Shown here piece by piece: positions 8,642-16,849 of a DNA stretch of 40,635 nucleotides. Each line of letters opens with the position of its first letter. Position 1 is the first letter of the stretch. The translations under genes and the position numbers were made by a program. The stretch is from NCBI GenBank assembly GCA_019359545.1, contig JAHHHB010000064.1, positions 1-40,635 on the forward strand. Direction: 5' to 3'. The DNA comes from Desmonostoc geniculatum HA4340-LM1. GTDB taxonomy: Bacteria; Cyanobacteriota; Cyanobacteriia; Cyanobacteriales; Nostocaceae. The notes under the pieces are model-generated. The model ran no database searches, was not told the DNA's origin, and saw nothing but the letters and a program-made list of their open reading frames with translations.

Positions 8642-9121
8642 TTAGCCTGCTTTTACTTCTTTTTGCTGTGCAATGATTTCATAACCCTCAATTGAGACTT
8701 CAATCTTTTCTGTTGCAGGGTCATTTTTCGACACATCGAATTCTGGACCTGTATATGATTCGGGGAAGCAAGCTTTCAGGTTATAACGGATTACTTCAGT
8801 TTTTTTATCTTGGGTATAACCAACAACTGAAATAGCTTTGCGGTTTTCATCCCATTGACGAGGTTTTCCATCTTCGCTACAAGCTAAAAACCATCTGTGT
8901 AGGCTTTCGTCACCATTGTAATTCATGGTAATTGTGACATTATTAAACTCAGCCTGTCCGGGAAGATTTTGACGCATTGTCTTACCATTTTTACTTGAGC
9001 CTCTAACGCCTTTGGTGGCATTATTTTTTGCTCCCAATCCGGTAACTGATTGAACAAATTTTTCAGTGATGCCATCTGCTTCAAAATAGAATACAGAGGC
9101 GACTACATATTCTCCAGCCAT
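8642..9121 (-). CDS. Phage tail tube protein (T4 gp19-like), first tube gene
   Basis: This protein has 159 residues: VASVFYFEADGITEKFVQSV, a basic SSKNGKTMRQNLPGQAEF loop, ITMNYNGDESLHRWFLACSE, and a terminal KIEVSIEGYEII strand. It is the same fold family as the next gene but only distantly similar to it. It lies 99 bases downstream of the sheath gene, with GTCATTTG tandem repeats in the gap. Being first after the sheath, it is the better candidate for the main shaft tube. Confidence 0.88.
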   Translation of the reverse strand: MAGEYVVASVFYFEADGITEKFVQSVTGLGAKNNATKGVRGSSKNGKTMRQNLPGQAEFNNVTITMNYNGDESLHRWFLACSEDGKPRQWDENRKAISVVGYTQDKKTEVIRYNLKACFPESYTGPEFDVSKNDPATEKIEVSIEGYEIIAQQKEVKAG

Positions 9122-9220
9122 ATTTCATCTCCTAATTAATAATTATCATTGGTCATTTGTCATTGGTCATTGGTCATTTGTGTTTACAAAGGACAAATGA
9201 CGATGGACTAATGACTAAAT

Positions 9221-10876
9221 TTATTGCTCATCAAGTGCATTCCATTGACTGATGCGGAAGATGACAAACTCCGCTGGTCTAACGGGACAAACACCTATTT
9301 CGACATACAAACGACCTAAAATTATGGTTTCTGGTGGATTCAATTCGGCATCGCATTTCACATAAAATGCTTGTTCTGGTGAATCCCCAAATAAAGCACC
9401 TTCACGCCAAATTCGCTCTAAAAAGTTACTGACGGTACGTCGGACACGCGCCCACAAATCTTGGTCGTTGGGTTCAAAAACTACCCATTGAGTGCCTAGT
9501 TCAATTGATTTTTCTAGATAACTAATCAACCGCCGGACGCTGATATAACGCCACTCTGTTTTATCTGGCTCAACTAAAGTACGCGCACCCCAGATGCGGA
9601 TACCTCGATTTGGGAAGCTGCGAATGCAGTTGATACCAAGGGGGTTCAATAGTTCCTGTTCGCGGAAGTTGGTGTCGTAACCCAAACCAATTACGCCTCT
9701 GGGTACTTCATTTGCAGGTGCTTTGTAGACTCCTCTAGTTTCGTCGGTGCGTGCCCAAACACCCATCACGTGACCGCAAGGAGGTACTAAAATAGGATTA
9801 CCGCGATCGCGTGGATTTGGAACTTTGATCCAAGGATAATAAAGGGCGGCAAACATCGAACGACGGTTAAATCTATTCAACCAATCAACCACATGTTGAG
9901 GTTTAACAGCGTCCGGTGGTGCATCAAGTACAACCATGCGGTTGGGTGGATTAGGAATATCGCCACTGGCGGAACCTTCGCACATGCTAATCATCAGTTC
10001 CATGATGCCGTGGACTTGATCCAAATTCAGCACTTGCTCTTGATAAGCCCGCATCAAATCAGGACAAGCCAGCATTGTGATTTCATCAATTTCAAAAATA
10101 CCGCGTACCCCGGTGCGATCGTCCCGTACCCCTTCTAAATCTCGTGAAAATCTATCCGGTGGAGTGGCAACAATGGGCGGCGCTAGTTCGTACTGACCAT
10201 TAACCGGACGGCGAGTTAAAGGCTGTCCGCTTTGAGTAATGTCTTCTACGATGACATACATGGAATTTCTCAAAGCCGCCAGTGCGTAAGTCGCAACCTG
10301 ACCGGGTTCGCGGTTCATGGTCAAGTTTTCGTATTGCTCTAGCAGCTCATCACCCCGACGAATCTGGATGGTAAAGTATTCCCCGGTGTTTGGCGGAGCT
10401 TCTCCTTCAGTACCTTCAGGTAAAGCACGAGGAGAACCATCGATAATTAGAATATTTACTAATCCACCTGCTGCTTGTTCGGGGCGCAAAGTAAAGCGCA
10501 GAGCTGGACGATTGCCACGAGAGTTGATTCGGATGGTAGCAGGTTCAGGATTTGCGGGTTTGGGTGCCCCTGGTAATTGAGTGCCGATGCTTGTTACCCA
10601 GCAGCGACCACCACCATTCATGAAGTAGCCGTAGACTGCAAAGGGCAAATAAGCGTTGAAATCGGTGAAACCATCAGAATTAGGACGAGCAAAGTAGTTG
10701 AGATATTGCGTCCAATTCGTCACCAACATCGGCTTAAATAGCTCAGCATCATCTCGAACATCTTCTGTAAAACCGACAAACCCAGCAACAGCTGTGCTGA
10801 CACCTTCAATCGGTCGGCTCCCTCGGTCAAATTCTTCAATATAAACACCAGGAGCAAAGTAATCAAGTCGAGCCAT
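9221..10876 (-). CDS. Contractile tail sheath protein
   Basis: This protein has 551 residues. The N-terminus YFAPGVYIEEFDRGSRPIEG, then TAVAGFVGFTE, is the hallmark of sheath proteins of contractile tails and injection systems. The C-terminal domain (IWGARTLV, RYISVRRLISYLEKSI, FEPNDQDLWARVRRTVSNFL, GALFGDSPEQAFYVKCD) is the conserved sheath C-domain that interlocks subunits. The central part (about 90-350) is the variable outer domain. The sheath polymerises around the tube and contracts to drive it through a membrane. It is the second gene of the cluster, 30 bases after the DUF4255 gene. Confidence 0.95.
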   Translation of the reverse strand: MARLDYFAPGVYIEEFDRGSRPIEGVSTAVAGFVGFTEDVRDDAELFKPMLVTNWTQYLNYFARPNSDGFTDFNAYLPFAVYGYFMNGGGRCWVTSIGTQLPGAPKPANPEPATIRINSRGNRPALRFTLRPEQAAGGLVNILIIDGSPRALPEGTEGEAPPNTGEYFTIQIRRGDELLEQYENLTMNREPGQVATYALAALRNSMYVIVEDITQSGQPLTRRPVNGQYELAPPIVATPPDRFSRDLEGVRDDRTGVRGIFEIDEITMLACPDLMRAYQEQVLNLDQVHGIMELMISMCEGSASGDIPNPPNRMVVLDAPPDAVKPQHVVDWLNRFNRRSMFAALYYPWIKVPNPRDRGNPILVPPCGHVMGVWARTDETRGVYKAPANEVPRGVIGLGYDTNFREQELLNPLGINCIRSFPNRGIRIWGARTLVEPDKTEWRYISVRRLISYLEKSIELGTQWVVFEPNDQDLWARVRRTVSNFLERIWREGALFGDSPEQAFYVKCDAELNPPETIILGRLYVEIGVCPVRPAEFVIFRISQWNALDEQ

Positions 10877-10906
10877 GAAAGTCCCTCCAAGTCAGTAAAA
10901 ACTTAA

Positions 10907-11752
10907 TTATTCAGGAGTTAGAAATATCTCTTTGAAAGTATGACTTTGGTCATCTACCAATGCATTAACATTCTGGGGTAAATAGCCAGGACAATCTATA
11001 TTTAAAACGTAGTTACCCATCTCAAGGTTTTCAAAAAAGAACAGCCCTTCTTTATTGCTTTCCATGAATTTTTTACTTCGTAGCAAAGTAACTTTTGTCC
11101 CCATTAATGGCACATTTGTCGTGGCACTCTTGACAACACCTGCAATTACTACGCGCCTACTCATAATTTGCGTGCTACCATTACCATTCCCGTGCATTTG
11201 ATTTCGCAGATCAAAAATTCGTTCCCAAACTAAAGGTACTGTAGTAGATTGCGTATCAAGAGGTACGGTGAGTGTTAAATATAACGCTGAGCGCAAAGGT
11301 ACATTGAGAGCGCTCCATAAGCTCCCAGGTTCAACTGAGGGTTGTAGTCCAACCATCATTGGCAAACTACCATAGCCCCGCAATTCTGGAACTAAAAACT
11401 CCTCCTCTAAAGCTCGATGGCGCATAAGTACCCTCAAGGCTTCACTGAGGAAGTGATGCTCGCCTAAAGTCGTCCTATCCCAAGCTGTTAATAGCAGCGA
11501 AACATCAAACCAAACAGGTGCCCAATTGACGATGCCGGCTTGCAAATGACGTGTGATATTACGTTCAACTTGCCTTCCGGCCTGTTGGAACTGCTTACTC
11601 TCACGAATGTCATAAATGTATAAATTGAGAGTCGGACCGGCTCCTTCTTCCCTGCGATTGCTAGGATGGCTGAAGTCAATCTGCTCTGTACTGGTAAGTG
11701 AAGTTCCTCCAGCTAGAATTTCCGCTAAAGTTTGAAGAACGAAGATAAGCAT
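10907..11752 (-). CDS. DUF4255 (Pvc16/Cis16-like) tail terminator protein with carboxypeptidase-regulatory-like domain
   Basis: This protein has 281 residues. Residues 1-190 match the DUF4255 domain found next to sheath genes in contractile injection systems (LNLYIYDIRESKQFQQAGRQ, VWFDVSLLLTAWD, LSEALRVLMRH). Such proteins cap the tail end and stop tube/sheath growth. Residues about 200-281 (VVIAGVVKSATTNVPLMGTK, GLFFFENLEMGNYVLNIDCP-like) look like a carboxypeptidase-regulatory beta-sandwich, a frequent add-on. It is the first gene of the minus-strand cluster; the upstream 320 bases should hold the promoter. Confidence 0.88.
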   Translation of the reverse strand: MLIFVLQTLAEILAGGTSLTSTEQIDFSHPSNRREEGAGPTLNLYIYDIRESKQFQQAGRQVERNITRHLQAGIVNWAPVWFDVSLLLTAWDRTTLGEHHFLSEALRVLMRHRALEEEFLVPELRGYGSLPMMVGLQPSVEPGSLWSALNVPLRSALYLTLTVPLDTQSTTVPLVWERIFDLRNQMHGNGNGSTQIMSRRVVIAGVVKSATTNVPLMGTKVTLLRSKKFMESNKEGLFFFENLEMGNYVLNIDCPGYLPQNVNALVDDQSHTFKEIFLTPE

Positions 11753-12074
11753 GAAGGTCTTGTGCTGGTAGCTAAATCCAGATGCATCTAGGTTATCTGT
11801 ATTACTCTTCTAAAGTAATTAGACTTTTGTCGATATTTTTAGATGGGGAATTGGGGATTGGGTATTGGCAACTGCGATCGCAAAACCCAAATCTCCTACA
11901 CTGGGATGCTTTGAGAATGCATTTTTGTGGCGATCGCACTCTCGATCGAGATGGTAAAAATATTTCGTCAATTACAGCAATTTTCAGGTAAATAGACCAC
12001 GTTGTAGGGTAGCACCGTTAGCGGTGCTACCCTATCGGGGATTATGATGAAAAACGTCGTAAATCTGGCTCTAC
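11753..12074. other. Intergenic region between the tail cluster and nifN
   Basis: No gene is seen. It holds three HIP1 or near-HIP1 sites and a perfect 13-bp hairpin at 12005-12034 (TAGGGTAGCACCG / CGGTGCTACCCTA, loop TTAG). The hairpin lacks a U run, but stands 41 bases after the nifN stop and may end or protect that transcript. It should also contain the promoter of the tail cluster, which I cannot pin down. Confidence 0.5.
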
Positions 12075-13385
12075 TTACTGCTTAATCTTTGCTTCCTGCT
12101 CTAAAAACAGGTTGCCAATATCAAATAAAAACTGCATGGTACCCCGGTATCCAACCTTGGTAAGATGATTGCGATCTAAACGGTCAAAAATGGGAATTCC
12201 TTGACGATAGAGAGGAATTTTTAAGCGTTGAGCGATGGCAACTGCGTGAGAATTGCTAATGAGCAAATCAGAACCAACCGCCAGTTGCTCAAAGTCTTCT
12301 AAATCACCAATGGTAACACTAGGAATCGGCAGTTTTTCTAGCACAGGAGAGCGTGTTGTTGTGACTGCGGCGTGAATTTGAACTCCCAGCGATCGCAAGA
12401 AATCAACCGTTGACCATAATAAATCTGGTTCCAGCGCTACAGCAACTCGTTTGCAACCAAAGTAAAAGTGATTCTCCAACATTACATGCTGCAACTGACG
12501 GCGCTGATGGCGGTATTTGTCTGGTACGCTAACACCACTGATATCTGCCAATGCTTGGAGGAATTTATCTACTGCTATGAGTCCCGTTAATTCCCCAAAC
12601 ATCTCGTAGGGTATATTAAATCTCTTTTCTAAAATTTGCGCTGCACCCCGCATACTTTCACCTAATGCTAAAGTGAACGCAGAACTACTGATTGACCGCA
12701 ATTGTGACAAAGTAGTGCCATTGGCTACCATAACACCAGAAGAATCTTCTATGTGACTATCTAGAACGCCGGAAAGGTCAGGGACAACAATCGGCACCAA
12801 TCCAAAGGAGGTGACAATCTCTTTAATTTCGTGTATGTCGCCTGGGGTAAAAGCAGAACTCGCCAAAATTGTAATTTGTGTGGGACAAGCCTTTTGATTT
12901 GAGCATTTTTGGGGAATTTCCCTAACTATGCTCTCGATCGCGCTAGCAAAGCCATCTTGTAATGTACCTTTAAAATCTGGTGTAGAAACAAGAGCGATCG
13001 GTAAATAATCCAGTTCTGGGTGACGGTGGCGAATCTCTTTGATAAAACGTTCCATGTCATCGCCTCTGGTTTCCACAAGTCCAGTAGTACAAAGACCGAT
13101 AATTTCCGGTTTCGATTTTTCCACCAAAGTCAGAATTGCTTGTTCAACTCTCTCCTCACCCCCCAAAATCGTTGCAACTTCCGTCATCGCCGTAGTAGAA
13201 AGAGGAATCGTCTGACGAAAATGCTGTACTAATACTTTCTTAGCCAAAGCTGTGCAGCCTTGAGAACCATGTAATAAAGGCATCATTCCCTTCAAGCCCA
13301 AAAAGGCTAAGGTTGCACCCACCGCTTGGCTTTGTTTGAGAGGATTAACTGCAACTGATGTACTTGTAACGCTAAGAATTGCCAT
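12075..13385 (-). CDS. nifN: NifN-like nitrogenase cofactor scaffold subunit
   Basis: This is a protein of 436 residues if started at the ATG at 13385 (MAILSVTSTSVAVNPLKQSQ), which overlaps the nifE TAA by one base (TAATG) and implies coupled translation. A longer frame upstream lies inside nifE and is not meaningful. HGSQGCTALAKKVLVQHFRQ carries the cysteine (Cys44 in Azotobacter NifN) that completes the [4Fe-4S] cluster at the NifE/NifN interface. GLCTTGLVETRGDDMERFI and the C-terminal P-loop-like repeats match the family. NifEN receives the NifB-made Fe-S precursor and matures it to the Mo or V cofactor. No nifD, nifK or nifB lies nearby. Confidence 0.9.
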   Translation of the reverse strand: MAILSVTSTSVAVNPLKQSQAVGATLAFLGLKGMMPLLHGSQGCTALAKKVLVQHFRQTIPLSTTAMTEVATILGGEERVEQAILTLVEKSKPEIIGLCTTGLVETRGDDMERFIKEIRHRHPELDYLPIALVSTPDFKGTLQDGFASAIESIVREIPQKCSNQKACPTQITILASSAFTPGDIHEIKEIVTSFGLVPIVVPDLSGVLDSHIEDSSGVMVANGTTLSQLRSISSSAFTLALGESMRGAAQILEKRFNIPYEMFGELTGLIAVDKFLQALADISGVSVPDKYRHQRRQLQHVMLENHFYFGCKRVAVALEPDLLWSTVDFLRSLGVQIHAAVTTTRSPVLEKLPIPSVTIGDLEDFEQLAVGSDLLISNSHAVAIAQRLKIPLYRQGIPIFDRLDRNHLTKVGYRGTMQFLFDIGNLFLEQEAKIKQ

Positions 13386-14803
13386 TAGATTTCCTCCAAT
13401 GAAGTAGGGAATGAGGGAGTAATTTCTTCGCCTGGTTTTTGTACATCCCACGAAGCGGGTTGAGATACTTGTTCCCACACAGGATTGTAAAAAGTGGCAT
13501 ACAATTCTCGTGTTATTTCTAATATTCCTATATAGCCTGCATAGGGATGATTGCGTTCGATATTAATGTCTAGGAAAGGAATTTTGGCTATGAGAGCAGT
13601 ATTTAAATAACGACCCTCATTAATTAAAATATCACCTTGATTATTGCTAATTATCTGTAAGATTTGTTCAGGAGTTTCTGATTCTAACATTATGCTATCT
13701 TGACCCAATAAATTTTTTATCCTAGCTAATTCATCTTCAGTGTTTTTCTTAGTACAGACAGTAATAACTTCCATACCTAATTTCTTAGCTGCAAAGATAA
13801 TTAACCAACTCTTGAAATTTTTAATAGAAAGAATTATGCGCTTACCTTGCAGTCGGACACGATAAGGGCTGAGTTTTTCTTCTAAAATACTATTTTCTTC
13901 TGCAATCAGATTTTCAGCACGTTCTACTAAATCAGGATTACCTAATTTTGCCGCAATGTTTCTTAAGCAGTGACTGATTTGTTCTATCCCATAAATAGAC
14001 TCTTCAATATAAGGAATACCATAGAGTTTCTCCATTTTTTTTGCGATATTGATTAACGCTTTTGAGGAGAGTATGACATTAAGCTTGGCACGATGAGCAT
14101 AGCAAACTTCTTTATAGAGAGCATCACCTGTAATTTTTGCCAAAACTCGGATACCTAATTTCTCCAATAACGGTAGAACATTCCAGATTGCACCTGCGAT
14201 GTTATATTCACCAATCAGGTTAATATCATAGGGTGTGGTAACATCTGGCTCGGCAGTTCCAATAACATGTTCTAGCAACGCTTCACCAGCAATGCGGTTG
14301 CCTCCTTTTTGACTACCAATGAACCCAGGACAATGCACAGGAATAGTTGGTGTTCCTGTTTTCTCAGTAACATCTTTGCATATTCCTTCGATGTCATCAC
14401 CAATTAAAGCGGTGATGCAGGTGGAGTAGACAAATACCGCAGTCGGCTTGTAGCGTCTTTGTAATTCTAGAATGCCTTTGTATAGCTTTTTAGCTCCACC
14501 GAAAATAATATCACTCTCATCTATGTCAGTGCTAAAGCGTATTTTATAGAGCATTGAACCAGAAGAGAGACTGGTGTAGTTTCCCCAAATATTAGCAACA
14601 CAACCACTCGGTCCGTGAACTACATGAGCAGCATCAGTGATTGGTACTAAAGTCATCATTGCACTATCAAAGGCGCAACTTCCTTGAGCAGTTCCAGGCT
14701 GGGGTAATTGTGTAGAAGATTTTGTTTTCTTCTGCTTTTGCTGTTGACTTTCGCTATTTGATTCACTGGGAAAATCATTGATTTTTCTAGGTTGAGGGTT
14801 CAT
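13385..14803 (-). CDS. nifE: NifE-like nitrogenase cofactor scaffold subunit, divergent (Cys250 position is Ser)
   Basis: This protein has 472 residues, close to usual. GSCAFDSAMMTLVPITDAAH, GPSGCVANIWG and FVYSTCITALIGDD contain the three cysteines (43, 68, 129) that ligate the interface [4Fe-4S] cluster. In Azotobacter NifE the cofactor precursor is held by Cys250 in MMVCSKA; the aligned segment here is VILSSKALIN, with Ser246 (codon TCC). Two cofactor-facing stretches also depart from the family: YTGGVKSWS is SIKNFKSWL, and AGGRNxYTAL is NEGRYLNTAL. The N-terminus (1-35) is Gln/Lys-rich. It may be a paralogue or a vanadium-type VnfE with altered cofactor handling. Translation of nifN is coupled to its stop. 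Confidence 0.88.
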   Translation of the reverse strand: MNPQPRKINDFPSESNSESQQQKQKKTKSSTQLPQPGTAQGSCAFDSAMMTLVPITDAAHVVHGPSGCVANIWGNYTSLSSGSMLYKIRFSTDIDESDIIFGGAKKLYKGILELQRRYKPTAVFVYSTCITALIGDDIEGICKDVTEKTGTPTIPVHCPGFIGSQKGGNRIAGEALLEHVIGTAEPDVTTPYDINLIGEYNIAGAIWNVLPLLEKLGIRVLAKITGDALYKEVCYAHRAKLNVILSSKALINIAKKMEKLYGIPYIEESIYGIEQISHCLRNIAAKLGNPDLVERAENLIAEENSILEEKLSPYRVRLQGKRIILSIKNFKSWLIIFAAKKLGMEVITVCTKKNTEDELARIKNLLGQDSIMLESETPEQILQIISNNQGDILINEGRYLNTALIAKIPFLDINIERNHPYAGYIGILEITRELYATFYNPVWEQVSQPASWDVQKPGEEITPSFPTSLEEI

Positions 14804-14905
14804 TTTTTTAGTGAGAAGAGGTAAGAATTATTAGGTGTTAGCTGACTTCAAAACTTTGAGCAATAATTTTAGTTGCTTGGTGGTGTGCTTCCAGCATGGG
14901 ATAAA

Positions 14906-14936
14906 AGGGAATGAGAAAGAGAATTCCTCATTCCCT
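14906..14936 (-). terminator. Hairpin in the nifE leader, possible attenuator or processing site
   Basis: A perfect 10-bp stem (AGGGAATGAG / CTCATTCCCT, 11-nt loop) is followed on the minus strand by TTTAT. It lies between nifH and nifE, about 100 bases before the nifE start. It may reduce readthrough into nifEN or mark an RNA end. Confidence 0.5.
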
Positions 14937-15103
14937 AAAAATGACCAACCAATTAGTAGAAGGAGAAAACAAAAACCACAAGAGCGGTTTTGACCGGGTA
15001 GATATTAACAGATAAACAATTCAGATTGATTAATCTGTTATTTACACAGGATTAATGTTGAATTATTTCTTGAACCTCCATATCTTTTTAATGGTGGAAG
15101 AAA

Positions 15104-15120
15104 GTGGGCTAATTGCCCAC
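15104..15120 (-). terminator. Hairpin just downstream of nifH
   Basis: The 6-bp stem GTGGGC / GCCCAC with a 5-nt AATTA loop is followed on the minus strand by TTTCTT, 24 bases after the nifH stop. It fits a partial terminator or a 3' stabiliser of nifH mRNA. Together with the next hairpin it separates nifH from nifE within a 340-base gap that holds no gene. Confidence 0.55.
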
Positions 15121-15143
15121 CTAATTGTTTCCGTTACTGTTTT

Positions 15144-16112
15144 TTAGCTACCAGAAACTATTTCCACATTGCCTTTTGCAAGTGCTTCTAGTGCTTCGCC
15201 TTGGGCGTCTTCTTGCTTTTTAGCAGCTTCTTGTTGGGCATCAGCTGTAGCAATCATTTTTGCAGCATTTTCTTCACTTTCGAGAATACCGAACTCAATC
15301 AACAACTCTTCTAACTCATCCATCTCGATGGGTGTAGGAATAGCAAGATTTCTATTGTTGATAATCTTGTCTGCTAATGTACGGTATTCATTAGCTTGGT
15401 TGCTATCAGGTGCATACTCGTTAACTGTCATCCGGCGCAATTCTGCGTGTTGCACGATGTTGTCACGGGGGACAAAGTGAATCATCTGGGTGCTTAATCG
15501 GGATGCAAGTGTGGTAATCAGTTCGTCTTCCCGGTCAGTTTTGCGGCTGTTACAAATCAGACCACCCAAGCGCACACCACCTGTGTGAGCATACTTGAGA
15601 ACGCCACGAGCAATGTTGTTGGCTGCAAACATCGCCATCATTTCCCCAGAAGTAACGATGTAGATTTCTTGTGCCTTACCTTCACGGATGGGCATAGCGA
15701 AACCACCGCACACAACGTCACCTAACACGTCATAGGATACGAAATCTACCCCACTGTAAGCGCCGTTTTCTTCGAGGAAGTTGATGGCGGTGATGATACC
15801 CCGACCGGCGCAACCTACACCAGGTTCTGGACCACCAGATTCTACGCATCTGATACCTCGGAAGCCTTCTAGTACCACTTCATCAAGTTCTAAGTCTTCG
15901 ACTGCGCCTCTTTCAGCAGCCAAGTGCAGCACTGTAGTTTGAGCTTTAGTGTGCAAAATCAAGCGTGTAGAGTCAGCTTTGGGGTCACATCCGACAATCA
16001 AGATGCGTTGACCGACTTCTGCCATAGCGGCTAGGGTATTTTGGGAGGTGGTAGATTTACCGATACCGCCTTTACCGTAGAAAGCTATTTGTCTAATTTT
16101 GTCGTCGGACAT
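15144..16112 (-). CDS. nifH: Nitrogenase iron protein (dinitrogenase reductase), NifH/VnfH type
   Basis: This protein has 322 residues from the ATG at 16112 (SDDKIRQIAFYGKGGIGKST). AGG 12 bases upstream can serve as ribosome binding site; a longer GTG frame to 16166 runs through a promoter-proximal palindrome and is unlikely. It has the P-loop GKGGIGKS, switch residues DPKAD, Cys101 (GCAGRG, with ADP-ribosylatable Arg104) and Cys135 (DVVCGG) for the [4Fe-4S] cluster bridging the homodimer. The protein passes electrons to dinitrogenase and also takes part in cofactor maturation on NifEN. Usual length is about 295 residues; the extra 25 or so are a C-terminal Ala/Gln/Glu-rich helix (AQQEAAKKQEDAQGEALEAL). 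Whether it serves a Mo or V enzyme is not decidable by eye. Confidence 0.95.
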   Translation of the reverse strand: MSDDKIRQIAFYGKGGIGKSTTSQNTLAAMAEVGQRILIVGCDPKADSTRLILHTKAQTTVLHLAAERGAVEDLELDEVVLEGFRGIRCVESGGPEPGVGCAGRGIITAINFLEENGAYSGVDFVSYDVLGDVVCGGFAMPIREGKAQEIYIVTSGEMMAMFAANNIARGVLKYAHTGGVRLGGLICNSRKTDREDELITTLASRLSTQMIHFVPRDNIVQHAELRRMTVNEYAPDSNQANEYRTLADKIINNRNLAIPTPIEMDELEELLIEFGILESEENAAKMIATADAQQEAAKKQEDAQGEALEALAKGNVEIVSGS

Positions 16113-16166
16113 GATGATTTTACCTGCAATTGTTTGTTTGGTGGGTCTTTTGATTGGGTTTTGCAC

Positions 16167-16182
16167 ACTGTAGAGTTACAGT
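16167..16182. promoter_or_regulatory. Palindrome upstream of nifH, candidate operator
   Basis: ACTGTA-GAGT-TACAGT is a perfect 6-bp inverted repeat with a 4-bp spacer. It lies 55 bases upstream of the nifH ATG and could bind the HTH regulator encoded upstream. No second copy was noticed near the regulator's own start. Confidence 0.35.
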
Positions 16183-16293
16183 AGTGACCAGTTATAGAAC
16201 GTCGTTGGAGGCGATCGCTCTACAACAAAAACATCTAGTATTGAATACATCTGATTCGTTGTGAAATTTCTCGTTGTCGTTTGTCCTGATTAG

Positions 16294-16417
16294 GACTTAC
16301 GCCAACTCTACGAACTCTTGGCGTCTTCTCTACGAGACGCGAAGCGCGTTGGCGAAAGCCTCTCGTAGAGAAGGCGGTTCGATAAATTAAGCGAAGTTGG
16401 CTATTTTTGCGTAAGTC
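16294..16417. mobile_element. MITE-like element with GACTTACGC ends
   Basis: The ends GACTTACGCCAACT and AGTTGG...GCGTAAGTC are inverted. The interior holds a second inverted pair, TTCTCTACGAGA / TCTCGTAGAGAA. There is no ORF. A related element with AGGACTTACGCAA ends is at 36040-36127. It lies in the 737-base gap between nifH and the regulator; the gap holds no gene. Confidence 0.65.
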
Positions 16418-16582
16418 TTGCTGATTAATGACAAAACTGCGTCAAATATACGGTTTGAGGTGATAGTCACCGTACCTTTGCGAGTCTGGAGAGATTTTAA
16501 TCACAAGTCAAGCTGGACATGATATCAATGATGTCTCTGGAAATAGAGGTAATATCAGGTTCGGTTAAACACTTATAATATC

Positions 16583-16709
16583 TGTAGGTTGGGTTGAGGA
16601 ACGTAGACGCGAACGCATTGCGTCTGGAAGAGAAGCGGCTTGCCGAAGGCTAACCCAACATTTGATTTAGATTAATGTTGGGTTTCACTGCCGTTCAACC
16701 CAACCTACA
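16583..16709. repeat. Inverted-repeat element with TGTAGGTTGGGTTGA ends
   Basis: A perfect 15-bp inverted repeat (16583-16597 and 16695-16709) bounds 127 bases. The interior repeats the GTTGGGTT motif and carries no ORF. It is MITE-like or an interspersed repeat, and lies directly downstream of the regulator gene. Confidence 0.6.
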
Positions 16710-16849
16710 TTGATAGCTTTTATTACAAGTAATCATCCGAACTTGATATAATTTCCAATCCAAAATGCTGTAAGAGTTATTGCAACAGGAATTCAAATTT
16801 ACGCAGAATTTTTCCCTAAACCACCAACCAACCCTAATTGCAATCTACT

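Noticed and set aside
13386..13478. Extended N-terminus of the NifN frame (31 extra codons)
   Set aside because: It lies inside nifE and does not resemble NifN; the ATG overlapping the nifE stop fits the family start.
16113..16166. Extended GTG start of NifH
   Set aside because: NifH proteins begin close to the KIRQIAFYGKGG strand; the ATG at 16112 has an AGG upstream.
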